Shown here: positions 23,205-34,668 of the stretch, piece after piece | Position numbering within the stretch: the first letter of the stretch is position 1 | How the letters are laid out: each line of letters begins with the position of its first letter | NCBI RefSeq assembly: GCF_036320965.1 | Contig: NC_092281.1 | Span: 10,147,892 to 10,211,891, forward strand | Direction: 5' to 3' | Source: Panulirus ornatus | Taxonomy: Eukaryota > Arthropoda > Malacostraca > Decapoda > Palinuridae | DNA length: 64,000 bases | Notes under the pieces: model-generated | The model's database searches: none | What the model was told of the DNA's origin: nothing | The model's input: the letters and a program-made list of their open reading frames with translations, nothing else | Made by a program: the position numbers and the translations under genes

Positions 23205-23665
23205 ACGGCGGTGGTGACCTGGCCAGTGGCTAGTGTCTGGTGACCTGGGCTGTGGCTGGTGACCTGGGCGTTGGCTAGTGTCTGGTGACCTGGACAGCGG
23301 CTGGTGTCTGGTGACCTGGGCTGTGGCAGGTGACCTGGGCGTTGGCTAGTGTCTGGTGACCTTGGCAGTGGCTGGTGTCTGGTGACCTGGGCTGTGGCAG
23401 GTGTCTGGTGACCTGGGCAGTGCCTGGTGTCTGGTGACCTGGGCAGCAGCTAGTGTCTGGGAGGTGGTGCTGCTGGTGGCTCGTGAGAAGGGGTGGCTTG
23501 GGAAGGGGGACTTTGGCTCACAGGGGACGGCTGACCCAACTGGTGGTGACGTGTTGGGGGAGACGATGGCTCGTGACAGACGATGGTGACGGTGATGGTG
23601 ACGTGTTGGGGGAGACAATGGCTCGTGACAGATGGTGATGGTGGTGAGGTGTTGGGGGATAGAAG
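23205..23665. repeat. GT/GG-rich minisatellites, two unit types
   Basis: Positions 23,205-23,470 are built of GGTGACCTGGGC and TGGCTGGTGTCT words in irregular order, about 20-40 bp apart. Positions 23,545-23,665 hold two to three copies of a unit of about 55 bp with ACGTGTTGGGGGAGAC and ATGGCTCGTGACAGA. Several frames are open on both strands because of the composition. Confidence 0.85.
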
Positions 23666-23934
23666 ACTAAAGCTAGTATAGTGTAAATGATAAATCTTCG
23701 ATAGATGGTACCTGAGGCCAAATATTATGTGGCCCCAAAGGCGAGTAGATAGAATCAATGTATTAATTTATCTATTTCGTTCGTGATTCATATTTGGGTA
23801 TTAGAATTCCCCGCACTGACGTAAACCTAACATGATTATTAATCGTCATTTTTATGTTCAGGGAAAAAACAACTTGCTACACTACACGGATTTCTCGATG
23901 GAAATTACAGTTTGCAATCGTGCCAAACTAAATA
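23666..23934. other. Intergenic DNA, nothing recognised
   Basis: AT-rich spacer between two minisatellites. Confidence 0.5.
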
Positions 23935-24670
23935 CAAGCACCACAAAGGCTGCAAGAACTCTACACTCTCTACATACACAAGCACCACAAAGGCTGCAAG
24001 AACTCTACACTCTCTACATACACAAGCACCACAAAGGCTGCAAGAACTCTACACTCTCTACATACACAAGCACCACAAAGGCTGCAAGAACTCTACACTC
24101 TCTACATACACAAGCACCACAAAGGCTGCAAGAACTCTACACTCTCTACATACACAAGCACCACAAAGGTTGCAAGAACTCTACACTCTCTACATACACA
24201 AGCACCACAAAGGTTGCAAGAACTCTACACTCTCTACATACACAAGCACCACAAAGGCTGCAAGAACTCTACACTCTCTACATACACAAGCACCACAAAG
24301 GTTGCAAGAACTCTACACTCTCTACATACACAAGCACCACAAAGGTTGCAAGAACTCTACACTCTCTACATACACAAGCACCACAAAGGCTGCAAGAACT
24401 CTACACTCTCTACATACACAAGCACCACAAAGGCTGCAAGAACTCTACACTCTCTACATACACAAGCACCACAAAGGCTGCAAGAACTCTACACTCTCTA
24501 CATACACAAGCACCACAAAGGCTGCAAGAACTCTACACTCTCTACATACACAAGCACCACAAAGGCTGCAAGAACTCTACACTCTCTACATACACAAGCA
24601 CCACAAAGGTTGCAAGAACTCTACATATACCACAGAGGCTGCAGGAATTCTGCACATACCACAAAAGTTG
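23935..24670. repeat. 44-bp minisatellite, 16 units
   Basis: Units start every 44 bp from 23,935 (CAAGCACCACAAAGG) to 24,595 and are nearly identical apart from one C/T site (AAGGCTG or AAGGTTG). A degenerate tail runs to 24,670. Since 44 is not a multiple of three, an open frame through the array cycles through all three frames; this explains apparent proteins of up to 280 residues, which are not credible genes. Confidence 0.98.
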
Positions 24671-24717
24671 TTAGGCTGAGGGGTCGTGTTTGTTCATGAG
24701 TGAGGCTGGAGGGGCTT

Positions 24718-24853
24718 CTTCCTTTTCTTCTTTCTTTCTTCCCCTCATCTTCTTTCTCTTTATTTTCTTTTTCTTTCTTTCTTTGATCTTTTCTTCTTCT
24801 TCTTCTTCTTCTTCTTCTTCTTCTTCTTCTTCTTCTTCTTCTTCTTCTTCTTT
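24718..24853. repeat. T/C-rich tract with (CTT)n
   Basis: An impure CTTT-rich stretch is followed by about 20 uninterrupted CTT units (24,791-24,853). The reading frames give poly-Ser or poly-Arg. Confidence 0.95.
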
Positions 24854-25086
24854 GCCCTATAATACTTCTATTTTTTCTCCCTTCCCCTGCCATCACTCTC
24901 CTTATCTCCGCCATACCTCACTTCTCCCTTCCTCCTCCTCCTCCTCCTCCTCTCGCACCATCATCCACCCCTCCTCTCCTCTGCTGCCATTACTCTTCGC
25001 TCTCCCTCGTCATCAGTCTCCTTGTCGCCTACCTCTCCTTCTCTCACTATTATCATTTTGCTTCGTCCCTCCGCACCAATATTTTC

Positions 25087-25089
<3 letters not shown>
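24854..25089. repeat. Pyrimidine-rich low-complexity DNA
   Basis: Mostly C and T with CCTCCTCCTCCT words, linking the (CTT)n and (CT)n tracts. Confidence 0.7.

Positions 25090-25176
<87 letters not shown>
25090..25176. repeat. (CT)n microsatellite
   Basis: About 43 uninterrupted CT units, one of the longest pure tracts in the window. Confidence 0.97.
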
Positions 25177-25177
<1 letters not shown>

Positions 25178-25309
25178 ACCATTATCAATGTATTCTGAAC
25201 AGGATAAAACATAACCCTGGGCATGTATGAGTTTCTAACGCTTCGCTGAGTTATGGATGCGCTCAGGGGATCATTTTTACCTTTGTCACTGCAGAATTTT
25301 TGTACCGAT

Positions 25310-25720
25310 GTAGCGTTCCAGGCGGGCTTTCCAGACTGCTTCGCTAGAATGGGGTTCCAGACTGGTGTTCCAGACCGTTGTTTATGAATGTCGTTGCAGG
25401 CTGTGTTCCAGTGTGGAGTGTTGAAACTGTCTCATCAGAATGGGGTTCCAGACTCGTATCTAAAGCTGACGTTCCAGACTAGGCTCCAGACTGCAGTTCC
25501 TGACTGGTGTTACGAGCATGTTTCAGACTAGATGTCCAAACTGGTGATCCAGACAAGACTCCAGACTGGTGATTCATATTAGTGATCCAGACTTGTCTTC
25601 CAGGCCTGTGATCCAGGCTGGTGTTTTAAGCTGATGCTCCTCTTTGAAACTAATGTCTTAAGGTGTATATCAGACTCATGTTTCTGGGTTGCATTAATCT
25701 TGATATTCCAGACTGTTGTC
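25310..25720. repeat. Degenerate minisatellite with TTCCAGACTG words
   Basis: TTCCAGACTGGTG-type words (variants TCCAGACT, CCAGGCTGGTG) recur about 20 times at irregular 15-30 bp spacing. It is an old, eroded array. Confidence 0.7.
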
Positions 25721-25734
25721 AGATGTTCCAGTCG

Positions 25735-25830
25735 CTCATGGAATGTACCGTCGTTCTCATAGGCCGTACCGTCGGGGGCTGAGGGGTCGTACTTTCGTGC
25801 TCAAGGGTCGTAACGTCGTGCTCCATAGAT
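25735..25830 (+). repeat. 21-bp minisatellite family, short array
   Basis: Four to five units, for example ACCGTCGTTCTCATAGGCCG and GTCGTACTTTCGTGCTCAAG, in the same orientation as the 6,846 array. Confidence 0.8.
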
Positions 25831-25878
25831 TATGGCCCAGGTTGGCAGAACAACAATGTCTTTCCTACAGGCAATGTC

Positions 25879-25990
<112 letters not shown>

Positions 25991-27173
25991 ACATACACGC
26001 ACAAGCACACATGCTCACTAAACTTTACGATTAATCTTGGAAAATTAGGTGTTACCCAGTTCCCAGCATGGGGAGGTGACCTCGACAGCAAAAGTACTAA
26101 TGGCATAGTTATTCATTCGTAATAACTAGGTATGTCAAACAGCATTACTAAATATCAATGACCAGCAAAATATGCTGCAATGAATAACTAACGCTAGTAA
26201 CCAGGGATAACTAAGAAATAATCATCATAATAACTCAGTAATCTTTTATTATAATCAGATGTTATCGTAGACTGTATTGATTGCAATAAAGCGGGAATAA
26301 TTATTGAGAGGAATAAGCATCACTAATAGAGTAATAACCTCCCTTGTTAGTAACCAGACATTTACAACCAACACTAATAAACGAAGATAATTAACACCCT
26401 TGATAACTCACAACAGAAAACGATAAAGAATAATGCTCGAAAGCATAAATGAAGGTTCACAATAGCATTTAATAACCATGATTAACAGTAACAGCAAATT
26501 GTTACAATTAACAGTAGCACTTGGCAATATAGATCAACTGAGAGTCACCAGTAGCCAACAGTCATAGCAAAACACAGCTACAAATACACTACCTAACAAT
26601 TAAGTCAGCCAACAGTAAAATACAACAGACATCATCAACAGGAACACATGACTGAAGTAAGAGTAACAACAGAAAATATTTAACAACACCATTGACAGAC
26701 AAATAGACAGTTAGACAGACAGATAGACAGACTCTACAGCCACCTTTTAAACAGTGACTGAATAATACCACAAAACTCCAAGGCCGGAAGGAAGCGCCTT
26801 GTTTATCCTTTTAACTTGGGCGGAACTTTGCCAAAGTTGAAGTTAAGTTTACCCTTCGAGAACTCTATGATTCATTACAGATGATAACCTGATTTCCTTT
26901 TGTTATTTTGTGTAAGTTTAGGATTCACCTGTTACCCGCATTTACTGAATTAGTTCTCAGTTGTCGAGTCTTTAAGACAGAGAGGCTTAAGGCAGACTGG
27001 TCGCCAGAGAGAAGGAGATTGGTTAGAGAAATCTGACTTTACGTACACTATAAGCAGAAGTAAAGACTCCTTCACCAGTTCTTAATTTAAGAATTTTAAG
27101 ATGAGAGATCAAACGAGCAACATGCATTGCAATCCGACTTGAAATATTGACCCTTATACTACAGTACCTATGG

Positions 27174-27177
<4 letters not shown>
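25991..27177. other. AT-rich intergenic DNA, nothing recognised
   Basis: Positions 26,130-26,760 are rich in AATAAC and AACAGT words on the plus strand without a fixed period. No open frame of note or RNA gene was seen. Confidence 0.5.

Positions 27178-27249
<72 letters not shown>
27178..27249. repeat. (AT)n microsatellite
   Basis: About 36 uninterrupted AT units. Confidence 0.97.
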
Positions 27250-27253
<4 letters not shown>

Positions 27254-27830
27254 CTTTATTATGGATTTTTATAATTTCATCGTATGGGATACATGCATCT
27301 TGCTTGCCTCCCGCGCGCGCGAGAGAAGTATAACAAAGTCTACGGTGTCGTCCAGCCACGTTTAATTACCTCCCAACTCTCCCGCATGAAGCCCTGGTAC
27401 ACGTGGAATTATAGAGGTATTATACGTGGATGGTAAATATCGGAATCCTATTGTTATATGTTGGGTTCTGAACTATGTTGCTCCTGTGGCCCTGAACCGA
27501 GTATAGCACTGTTATCGACATATCGGGATATACTTTGTTCCACGTGGGTTTAGGATGGTAGACTGGGGTCGGAAACTGATATCGGCACGTCAGTATACTT
27601 CAGCTACAGTGTGGTATAAGTAATATGATATAGTTCATTAGGAAAGCTATAAAACAGGGGGAGAAGACAAAAGTCTATAATCCATAGCTTACAGCTATAT
27701 CGATTAACAGAAGCATGTACACACAGACCGACAGATGAGGAGAGAAATTTTTCGCACAGTGGATGATGAGATTAGCTTTGTATCCGTGATGTGAATTGCC
27801 ATGTGTATCATTTCCCTTGTGGCTACTAGC
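27250..27830. other. Intergenic DNA, nothing recognised
   Basis: Single-copy-looking DNA between two TA tracts, with no gene signal. Confidence 0.5.

Positions 27831-27917
<87 letters not shown>
27831..27917. repeat. (AT)n microsatellite
   Basis: About 43 AT units with one AA interruption near 27,841. Confidence 0.97.
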
Positions 27918-27920
<3 letters not shown>

Positions 27921-28550
27921 TTAATCCCTATCATGTATTAATACATATGAGAAGGTGAACTGTATTGGCGTACGGTTCATTTAAACTCTTTAATGGTACT
28001 GGCATTTGCTTGCTCTTGGCTTATTTCACGAGTCCACACCTGTATTGCTTTAGATCCGCTTCCTAACCTCCCTCACAACCCTGGCCTTGCCTTCGGTTAT
28101 TACCCTCTTATTCTGATCTCTCATCTTGTCCCGAATGATTCTGGTCAGTGGTAGGGTCATCATGTCCTCTTAAAATTCCAGATGCATTTGATGACATCTA
28201 CCCTAACTCTCCCCTAACTCTTTTTTTCCCCCAGTATGTGTAGGTCAAGGGCTTCCCTTCCCTCCTCTTCCTGTAGCTCATTTTCCATTCAATTTTGCTT
28301 CCACTCTTACTTGCGTCTCCCTGGACCCTATCCAATATTGCTGTGTGATTCTTCCAGTGTGGAGACCAGATTGTTTGTCCATGTTCCAGCTTAGTGCAGA
28401 TATCCATGACGTAATTTTGTTCTATACCCTAAACGTTAGTGTGTGTGATTCCTGTACATGTGTTGTGGGGGAAGAGACAAGAGTTTTACGCTAGTGTTGT
28501 TCATCTCATAACTTTGTGTGTTTATACTTACAGGGTCATTACTCGTACGT
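27918..28550. other. Intergenic DNA, nothing recognised
   Basis: C/T-rich around 28,190-28,340 with two short minus-strand open frames; no splice support. Confidence 0.45.
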
Positions 28551-28700
28551 AAACACACCCCAGCTGAATCCAGGTACCCCAATATCGACCAGCTCGAGGG
28601 GAGGATGAAGGGTTGGGTTGGCTGTGGGCTCACTGCCGTGCCCAGGACTCGAAGCCTTGCGGAAGCCCATATGTGGTGAGTATTTGTGATTGCTATTTGT
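28551..28700 (-). mobile_element. tRNA-derived SINE, minus strand
   Basis: On the minus strand the order is a degraded head (ATACTCACCACATATGGGCT), a B-box (GGCTTCGAGTCCTGGGCACG), the body (GGCAGTGAGCCCACAGCCAA, CCTTCATCCTCCC) and the tail (GGTCGATATTGGGGTACCTG, GATTCAGCTGGGG). Body and tail align block for block with the plus-strand copy at 5,648-5,800. It is truncated or eroded at the head. Confidence 0.72.
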
Positions 28701-28746
28701 GTGTTACGAGGAGAGAGTTGTACATTCGAATTGCCCGTCCCTTAGT

Positions 28747-28747
28747 C

Positions 28748-28784
<37 letters not shown>
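28747..28784. repeat. (TG)n(TA)n microsatellite
   Basis: Six TG and about twelve TA units next to the SINE head. Confidence 0.95.
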
Positions 28785-29620
28785 CACCGTGTCTGTACTC
28801 CCATGTATGTATGCACAGACACAGACAAACAGACACACACATACAAAGCCAGCTTAAGCTGTGCGTATATAGATCTTGTTTTCCGTGCTGGAAATGTCTG
28901 AGTGTCCAAGCTGATTGTTTGCTGAGCCTGTCATCCTCAGCTGTTGCGAGTAAGATAGACGAGGTCAGTTTTCTATTGCGAGACGGGCGGCAAGCAGACT
29001 CCCAGTCATCTGGGTCCTGCCGAAAGCCCCAGGAATTTTGCTGGGGATCAGCCCTGTGTCTCATTCATCCTGCTTCCTGCCGTGCCAACGCATTGGTGTA
29101 GCTGTTTTTCATAGAAAAGACAAGTATACTTTAGTTACACCTATACAGAGAGATTTCAAGGGTTATTTATTGTATTGATTGCATCACATGGTGAAATTAG
29201 AGCACCAAATTTTATGGATATGAATTATGTCTTTTTATAAGCGTTTTTTTTTTTTCAGTACATTAGAGGGTTGTAGGTGTAGAGCTATCTTTAACACCAG
29301 AGGAAGGTGATTATAACGTCGTTAACGGTCCTTAAGTAATGATCTTTGGTAATTGATTGATCTAAATTAGCCCAAAGAACCAACCGAATGATAGTGAACT
29401 TTATGTACTTGACGTGCATAAAGATGACCTGCTTACTCATGTTGATGGTTTTAAATCCCATAACGTGTACCAGAAACGAATTAGGACGGTCGATCGCCTT
29501 CAGCGAAGCTGGCTATAGATCTGATACGTGAACTGTAGCTGTGACGACCTTAGACAGATTAAATAATTTTCGTGGATGTTGTTGTCGTTTAATATGTCGA
29601 CGAACGTCTGAACAATTTCT
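28785..29620. other. Intergenic DNA with overlapping open frames
   Basis: Positions 28,860-29,100 are open on both strands. The plus frame is Cys- and Ser-rich, including CFPCWKCLSVQ. No acceptor or donor stands out, so no gene is called. Confidence 0.3.
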
Positions 29621-29624
29621 CAAC

Positions 29625-29830
29625 TCTTGAACACGACGGTAAGGCCCAAGAGCATGCATGGCACGTGTGCACGACGGTACGACGTCCTTAAACACGACGG
29701 TATAACCCTTGAGCACGACGGCGTAGTTCTTGAGCACGAAATAACCCCTGAGCACGACGGTATAACCTTTGAACGCATCGGTAAAAACCCCTTGAGCGCT
29801 ACGGTATGGCCCTTAAGGACTATATAGTCG
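29625..29830 (-). repeat. 21-bp minisatellite family, inverted array
   Basis: About nine drifted units on the minus strand, for example ACCCTTGAGCACGACGG and CCTGAGCACGACGGTATAAC on the plus strand. It keeps open frames on both strands. Confidence 0.85.
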
Positions 29831-30722
29831 GTTTCCTTACCTAAGAATGTGCCTCTACTCCTGCCTACGTATGGGAAAACGTCGAAAAAGGTGCCTACTC
29901 GATCTTGCTTTTCTACAGACGAATGTCGAAAGTTTTCTACTCGCTCCTTAGATGGCCTAGAGGGAGCTTTAGAGTCCCCCACGCCCGTTTCTGCCTCCAT
30001 CAAGAAATCGTCTAAGGGTTTCCCCCGATATTTCTACATTCACACACGAATCGTCAAGACTTCTTCTCCTCTCTATTTCCAAGCGTTGTAATCCTACTGA
30101 CAAATATGGCATTATATTTTAGTCCCACCACAACGAGCGAGAGAAAATGTGGAGTAGAGAGAGAGAGAGAGAGAGAGCAGAGTGATTCCTATACACACAG
30201 AGGCTTTATCCCAGACTTTTATATATTTCCAATAATGTGTGTTGGGCCTTAGGGGGGTGACGTGAGGTAGACCAGAGATACAAAGGCATGAACCCGGGGG
30301 GCGCCAGGGGAGATGGGGGTTACGAGACCAATGGGGGGGGGAAGACACACCCCCTCCCCCCGGCACATTTGAGAAAATATTTTATTTGCAGTCAACGTGC
30401 CTATGTCACTTCTTTACCTTTTCCCTCGGGATTTTCGAAGTTTGCCACCTATTGGTAGAAGAATTATAACCATTACGTACAGTTAAGAGGGAAAGCTGAT
30501 GGTTCTTTTATACGACTTAAGAATTTTGTATGTATATATAAAACTTTGATCGTACTAGCCAGTGAGGGTAGTTCGGAAGGTGAAATCGCATTTCAGTAGT
30601 TAACTTCTTTTTTTAACAAGTAATTTTGGTATACGTGTATCACTACATATTTCAGAGACACGGTCCGCCTCATCAGGTCCAGACAGTTCATAAATTATCA
30701 ACTACTGAATTGTAATTTCACC
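29831..30722. other. Intergenic DNA, nothing recognised
   Basis: It contains a short (GA)n tract at 30,157-30,178 and a G-rich patch at 30,250-30,365. No exon-like segment was seen. Confidence 0.45.

Positions 30723-30777
<55 letters not shown>
30723..30777. repeat. (AT)n microsatellite
   Basis: About 27 AT units with one ACAT interruption. Confidence 0.96.
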
Positions 30778-30781
<4 letters not shown>

Positions 30782-30814
30782 ACCTTCCTGTCCTACGAGT
30801 TCCTTCTATCCTCA

Positions 30815-31010
30815 CGAGGTTCCTGCAGCATCAGGAAGCTGGTCACATCCCCCGTTCGGGACCATAGATCAAAAAGTGTTGTGAGGTGTACGTGTCTCGG
30901 TGCAGAAAGTTCAAGGAAAATAAAATAATGGTAGGTACTGTGTGTGTGTGTCTTCTTTATGGTAGTTGTATCGCGAGTATGAAGGATCTCCGGATATACT
31001 GAAACGGTGT
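30815..31010 (+). repeat. Interspersed repeat R3, copy 2
   Basis: Counterpart of 2,745-2,965: GCATCAGGAAGCTGG, GTGTTGTGAGGTGTACGTG, GGTGCAGAAAGTTCAAGG, and CTTCTTTATGGTAGTTGTAT. A (TG)n tract near 30,940 is expanded relative to copy 1. Confidence 0.6.
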
Positions 31011-31126
31011 TTATGGCGTTGTAAGTGATGTGCGATGTTCAAAATGTAAGGGGAGTGTGTGGCTCGTGTGTGTCTGGGGAGTGTGGTTGCTGATGGGTGT
31101 ATGTTCGGAGTCGAGGTTGAGAGGTC

Positions 31127-31128
<2 letters not shown>

Positions 31129-31195
<67 letters not shown>
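31129..31195. repeat. (TA)n microsatellite
   Basis: About 33 uninterrupted TA units. Confidence 0.97.
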
Positions 31196-31197
<2 letters not shown>

Positions 31198-32070
31198 TCG
31201 ACCATGAATTGCTTTAATGAAAATTGTTTACAATGCAAGATCTGTTGGTCATATGGGATTTGAATCTATCAGCAGGTCATTAACGCCATCAACAACCTAC
31301 ATTCAACAATAAAAGTCTAACACCTTCTTGTGTTAAGAATAATACCAAGATCATATACATCCTCACTGCAAGCTTACCACTTAAGACGCGAAATAAGGAG
31401 AATTTAAATCCCACGAATAATTTCTAGCCCTGTATATCTGGTGGTAGTTGCCAGGGAGGTAGTAGCCTAGTGTTCTCTGCCACTTCTAGGTAACATTAGC
31501 TCCCCAAGCTGCCTGCTTTACGTCGTCACAATGTTTCCCTGCCAGAATATCGCCAGAACGGACAGAAATGAATATGAGTGGTTCATATCAGACAACATTC
31601 AGACGTTAATACACTTTCTCTTACACTTTTTATACATAACTTAGTCGTTGCCCTGCAGCAGAAACTTACAACTCGTGTATAGAGATATAACTGAACAAAA
31701 TGAGGACTTTTGTATAATGCATTGATATATACATATACTCAAATGTAGAAATAGATATTGCCCTTTGCTTCTGTCTGAGCTACAAATCCTATGAGGTAAA
31801 CGAGATAACCAAAGCTCTTTAAGTAGCTATGACATACGGATAAAATTCTGCCCCTTTCAGGTAAAATAGACTAAACATTTGTCTTTTGTAAAGTCCTCCG
31901 TCTTTTTAAAACAAAAGACATATGTTAATGATCATTATTTAACTGCCACAGTTTTCCCGAGGTATGAGTTGCAAGATCAGCTTAGTATTTTACAAGTCCG
32001 ATATTAGCCAGCGTCTGTAAACACTGACGTCAGACGAAGGACCTGCCAGACCTAAAGATGACGGGCTCAG
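31196..32070. other. Intergenic DNA, nothing recognised
   Basis: AT-rich and single-copy-looking, with no exon-like segment. Confidence 0.5.
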
Positions 32071-32074
32071 ACGG

Positions 32075-32330
32075 TCTGCAGGACGTGCGCTGGCCTGCAA
32101 GACAGTGGGCTGGTCCACAAGACGTGAGCTGGTCTGCAGGACGTTGGCTGGTCTGCAGGACGTGGTCTGGCTTGCAAACCGTAGACTGATCTGCAAGACA
32201 TCAGCTGGTCTGCAAGACTTGGGCTGGTTTGCAAGACGTAGGCTGGTGTGCTAGACGTAGGCTGGTGTGCTAGACGTAGGCTGGTCTGCAGGACGTAGGC
32301 TGGCTTACAAGACGTTGGGCTAGTCTCTCC
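32075..32330. repeat. 19-bp minisatellite, about 13 units
   Basis: The unit is CTGGTCTGCAAGACGTAGG with drift (CTGGTGTGCTAGACGTAGG twice in a row near 32,240-32,280). A minus-strand frame of 166 codons passes through the array; it is a by-product of stop-free units. Confidence 0.93.
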
Positions 32331-32687
32331 CGGGAGAAATATCCAGCACTCTCCCCTGTCAACACTTCGGAAGATGAATGACCCAACCAAAGCTCTTCCC
32401 TCCGCCAGCAGAAGTTCCCAACTGAAGAAGAAGAAGAAGGCCACGTCCGACGCTACCATATTTCTGTCTGACCTGAGGTCCTCTTCTTCAGCGAGGGAAG
32501 ACCTCGTCATTTCTGGAATGAGATTTATAAGTGTAACACCAGATGACTCCGAGCATAACATGGACACATATTGACCCTCAGGGAAGGAAGATTGTTGAAC
32601 TACAATAAGAAGTCAAGACGAAATATTAGACGGATTTCCATCACAAAGGAAAGGAAGGTGTATTGGATAATAAGATCAAAATTATAC

Positions 32688-32690
<3 letters not shown>
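32331..32690. other. Intergenic DNA, nothing recognised
   Basis: A plus-strand frame of 66 codons (32,374-32,574) is open, without splice or homology support. Confidence 0.35.

Positions 32691-32737
<47 letters not shown>
32691..32737. repeat. (GT)n microsatellite
   Basis: About 23 uninterrupted GT units. Confidence 0.97.
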
Positions 32738-32738
<1 letters not shown>

Positions 32739-32871
32739 CAATAATGCAGTTTTGTTCATGCATGTGCATGTAGTGGAAAACATGGAAGTCCACATACGTG
32801 CCCATTATGTATATGTATTTTATTCATATGCCTCCATATCCAGGGATACGTCTTCCAGATCTTGTCACGCT

Positions 32872-32985
32872 GATTGTGATAAGAATTTTTCTGCATGTCT
32901 GTGGATAAGAATATTCTAACATATCGATGGATGAGAATATTCCAGCCTGTCCCTGGATAAGAATATTCCAGCCACTCTATGAAGA
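32872..32985. repeat. 26-bp minisatellite, four units
   Basis: GGATAAGAATATTCCAGCC-type units recur at about 26-bp spacing (GATAAGAATTTTTCTGC, GATAAGAATATTCTAAC, GATGAGAATATTCCAGC, GATAAGAATATTCCAGC). Confidence 0.85.
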
Positions 32986-33141
32986 AAGTTTTCTCAAAGT
33001 CTTTCATGAAAGCCCCATCAGCACCTCCAGCCCCAGCAGCTGCTGCTTCTAGGCTTGTCATGCCATCACTCGTGGTCTGGAGTGACCTCATGCCTTGGAA
33101 CAATGACTCTCCAGCCTGGCTGGAAGATTCTCTGAAATGCA

Positions 33142-33622
33142 TTACCTTCCACTGAATAATTCCTGGAACTGGATGGAAAGACTCCCAGGACTGTCATCAT
33201 CCAGCATCTCCTGGACTTTGTTCATTAACCTCTCTGGAAAGATCTCCCGGGGATCGTCATCTTCAAGTACTTCCTGGAGCTGGTTCACCAGTTCGGGTGA
33301 AAAGACATCCAGTGTTCTCTGGAACTGGTTCACCAGCCCGGCTGGAAAGATCTCCCGTAGATTGTCATCTTCCAGTGTTCTCTGGAACTGGTTCACCAGC
33401 CCGGCTGGAAAGATGTCTTTGGGATCGTTATCTTCCAGCGAATATATCCTGGAACGCCATAAATTTCTCCTGGAACCGAGGCTCACCAGTCTGACTGGAA
33501 AGGTCTCCTGGGTACTATCCTCCTCCATTAACCAAGTCCTAGAGCTGCAAGGAAAATATTTGCTGAAACGATGCCTCAAACACCAGGCAGTAGAGATATC
33601 TTTGGCAGTCTCATCTTTCAGT
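33142..33622 (-). CDS. Candidate exon of a 21-residue-repeat protein, unknown
   Basis: On the minus strand a frame is open for about 160 codons from a TGA near 33,623 to a TAA at 33,142. It contains degenerate 21-residue repeats: EDNDPKDIFPAGLVNQFQRT, EDDNLREIFPAGLVNQFQRT, a shortened DVFSPELVNQLQEVL, and EDDDPREIFPERLMNKVQEM, then DDDSPGSLSIQFQELF. Acidic turns alternate with amphipathic LVNQxQ segments, so helical repeats are plausible. The stop is immediately preceded by AGTGGAAG before GTAATG, a usable donor. No acceptor or start was fixed. Against it: the DNA is itself a 63-bp tandem repeat, and the plus strand is also open over the same region. No known family is recognised. Confidence 0.35.
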
Positions 33623-33753
33623 GATCATGTCCCACGGGAATCGCTGTTTAGGGGAACAAACGTCATTTGTCTTTCAAGGGCGAGATTTCAGGTTATAGCC
33701 AGCAGGTTTCGACTCTGTGTAGCATCTAGCATAGCTATCTCTGAACACAGCAC

Positions 33754-33780
33754 ACGCACACACACACACACACACAAACA
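33754..33780. repeat. (CA)n microsatellite
   Basis: Short, slightly interrupted CA tract. Confidence 0.9.
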
Positions 33781-34266
33781 AGGTGGCGGACGACGAAGTA
33801 TTGAAATATAAAAAGACTCAAAGGTCACACATTCCCTCAAGGTCATGGGTCGCCCAGGGGCATGACAAGAGCCGGGTGAATATTATCTCTGAGCCAGCTC
33901 TCGACCCAGTGTGGGCAACGTAGATATTATGGATAATATGCACAGAATAAGACTACCCTATTACCTTTCTTTCTATGGCCTTTAGCAGCAAATATCCAGA
34001 TTTACTTTTTACTTAAGTGTAACTTATAGAAAAATAGACAGATGAATAGAATAGACGCACACTTATCAACACTGACCTTTTGGATATCCGTTTTATGCAG
34101 TTGCATTTCCACAACTTAGCGAGCCAAGTACTGGAGGAACCTGGATGGCACTGGAGAAGTGGAAAAGTTTGGCAATATTGCGGGGCTGGCTGAACGGTCT
34201 TCCCGAGTATTTCTGTTTATCTTTGTATTTATTCGCTATCTATACACGAGGCACGATGTCCTCCAG
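33781..34266. other. Intergenic or intronic DNA
   Basis: T/C-rich toward 34,200-34,245, where it could serve as a weak polypyrimidine tract for the next feature. Confidence 0.35.
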
Positions 34267-34454
34267 CTTCACCAGGTCCCCACCGCATGCCTGCCTACCC
34301 CTACGTTAAGCTGTCGTGGAAACTACTGCACGTCTCGTGGAGCAACGTCTGCCGACGACGAAGGATTGTGTGCCGAGTTGATCACTTCGTCCAAGACGAA
34401 AACCAGCTCGTCCAGGCCGTAAGTCAGGTGGTTCATAGCTGCAAACCAGATCAG
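34267..34454 (+). CDS. Candidate exon, unknown product
   Basis: The segment ends in CAGATCAG followed by GTAAGAGTT, a strong donor, and only one frame stays open through that donor. It reads 62 codons including a Met at 34,287 (MPAYPYVKLSWKLLHVSWSN) and HFVQDENQLVQAVSQVVHSC. The start follows GTCCTCCAG, a weak acceptor; CACCAG at 34,270-34,275 is an alternative. The donor lies on a codon boundary (phase 0), which matches the candidate acceptor at 35,079. The intron would be 624 bp and contain the (GT)n at 34,611. I do not recognise the protein. Confidence 0.4.
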
Positions 34455-34608
34455 GTAAGAGTTAATTCTTGTTAATGATAGTGGAATAGAATGTCTTGCT
34501 TTGATACGTTTTAGATTACTTAAATGAATATGTATAAAAGTCGATAAAACTTAGAACATTTAATATATATAATAGATGTACATTTGATACTCATGTGTAC
34601 ATTTGATA

Positions 34609-34610
<2 letters not shown>

Positions 34611-34667
<57 letters not shown>
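34611..34667. repeat. (GT)n microsatellite
   Basis: About 28 uninterrupted GT units, within the proposed intron. Confidence 0.97.

Positions 34668-34668
<1 letters not shown>

Noticed and set aside
23832..24679. Plus-strand open frames of 161-280 codons.
   Set aside because: Products of the stop-free 44-bp array; three frames give cyclic permutations of one 44-residue period.
24621..25224. Arg-rich, Ser-rich and Arg-Glu-rich open frames.
   Set aside because: They are translations of (CTT)n and (CT)n tracts.
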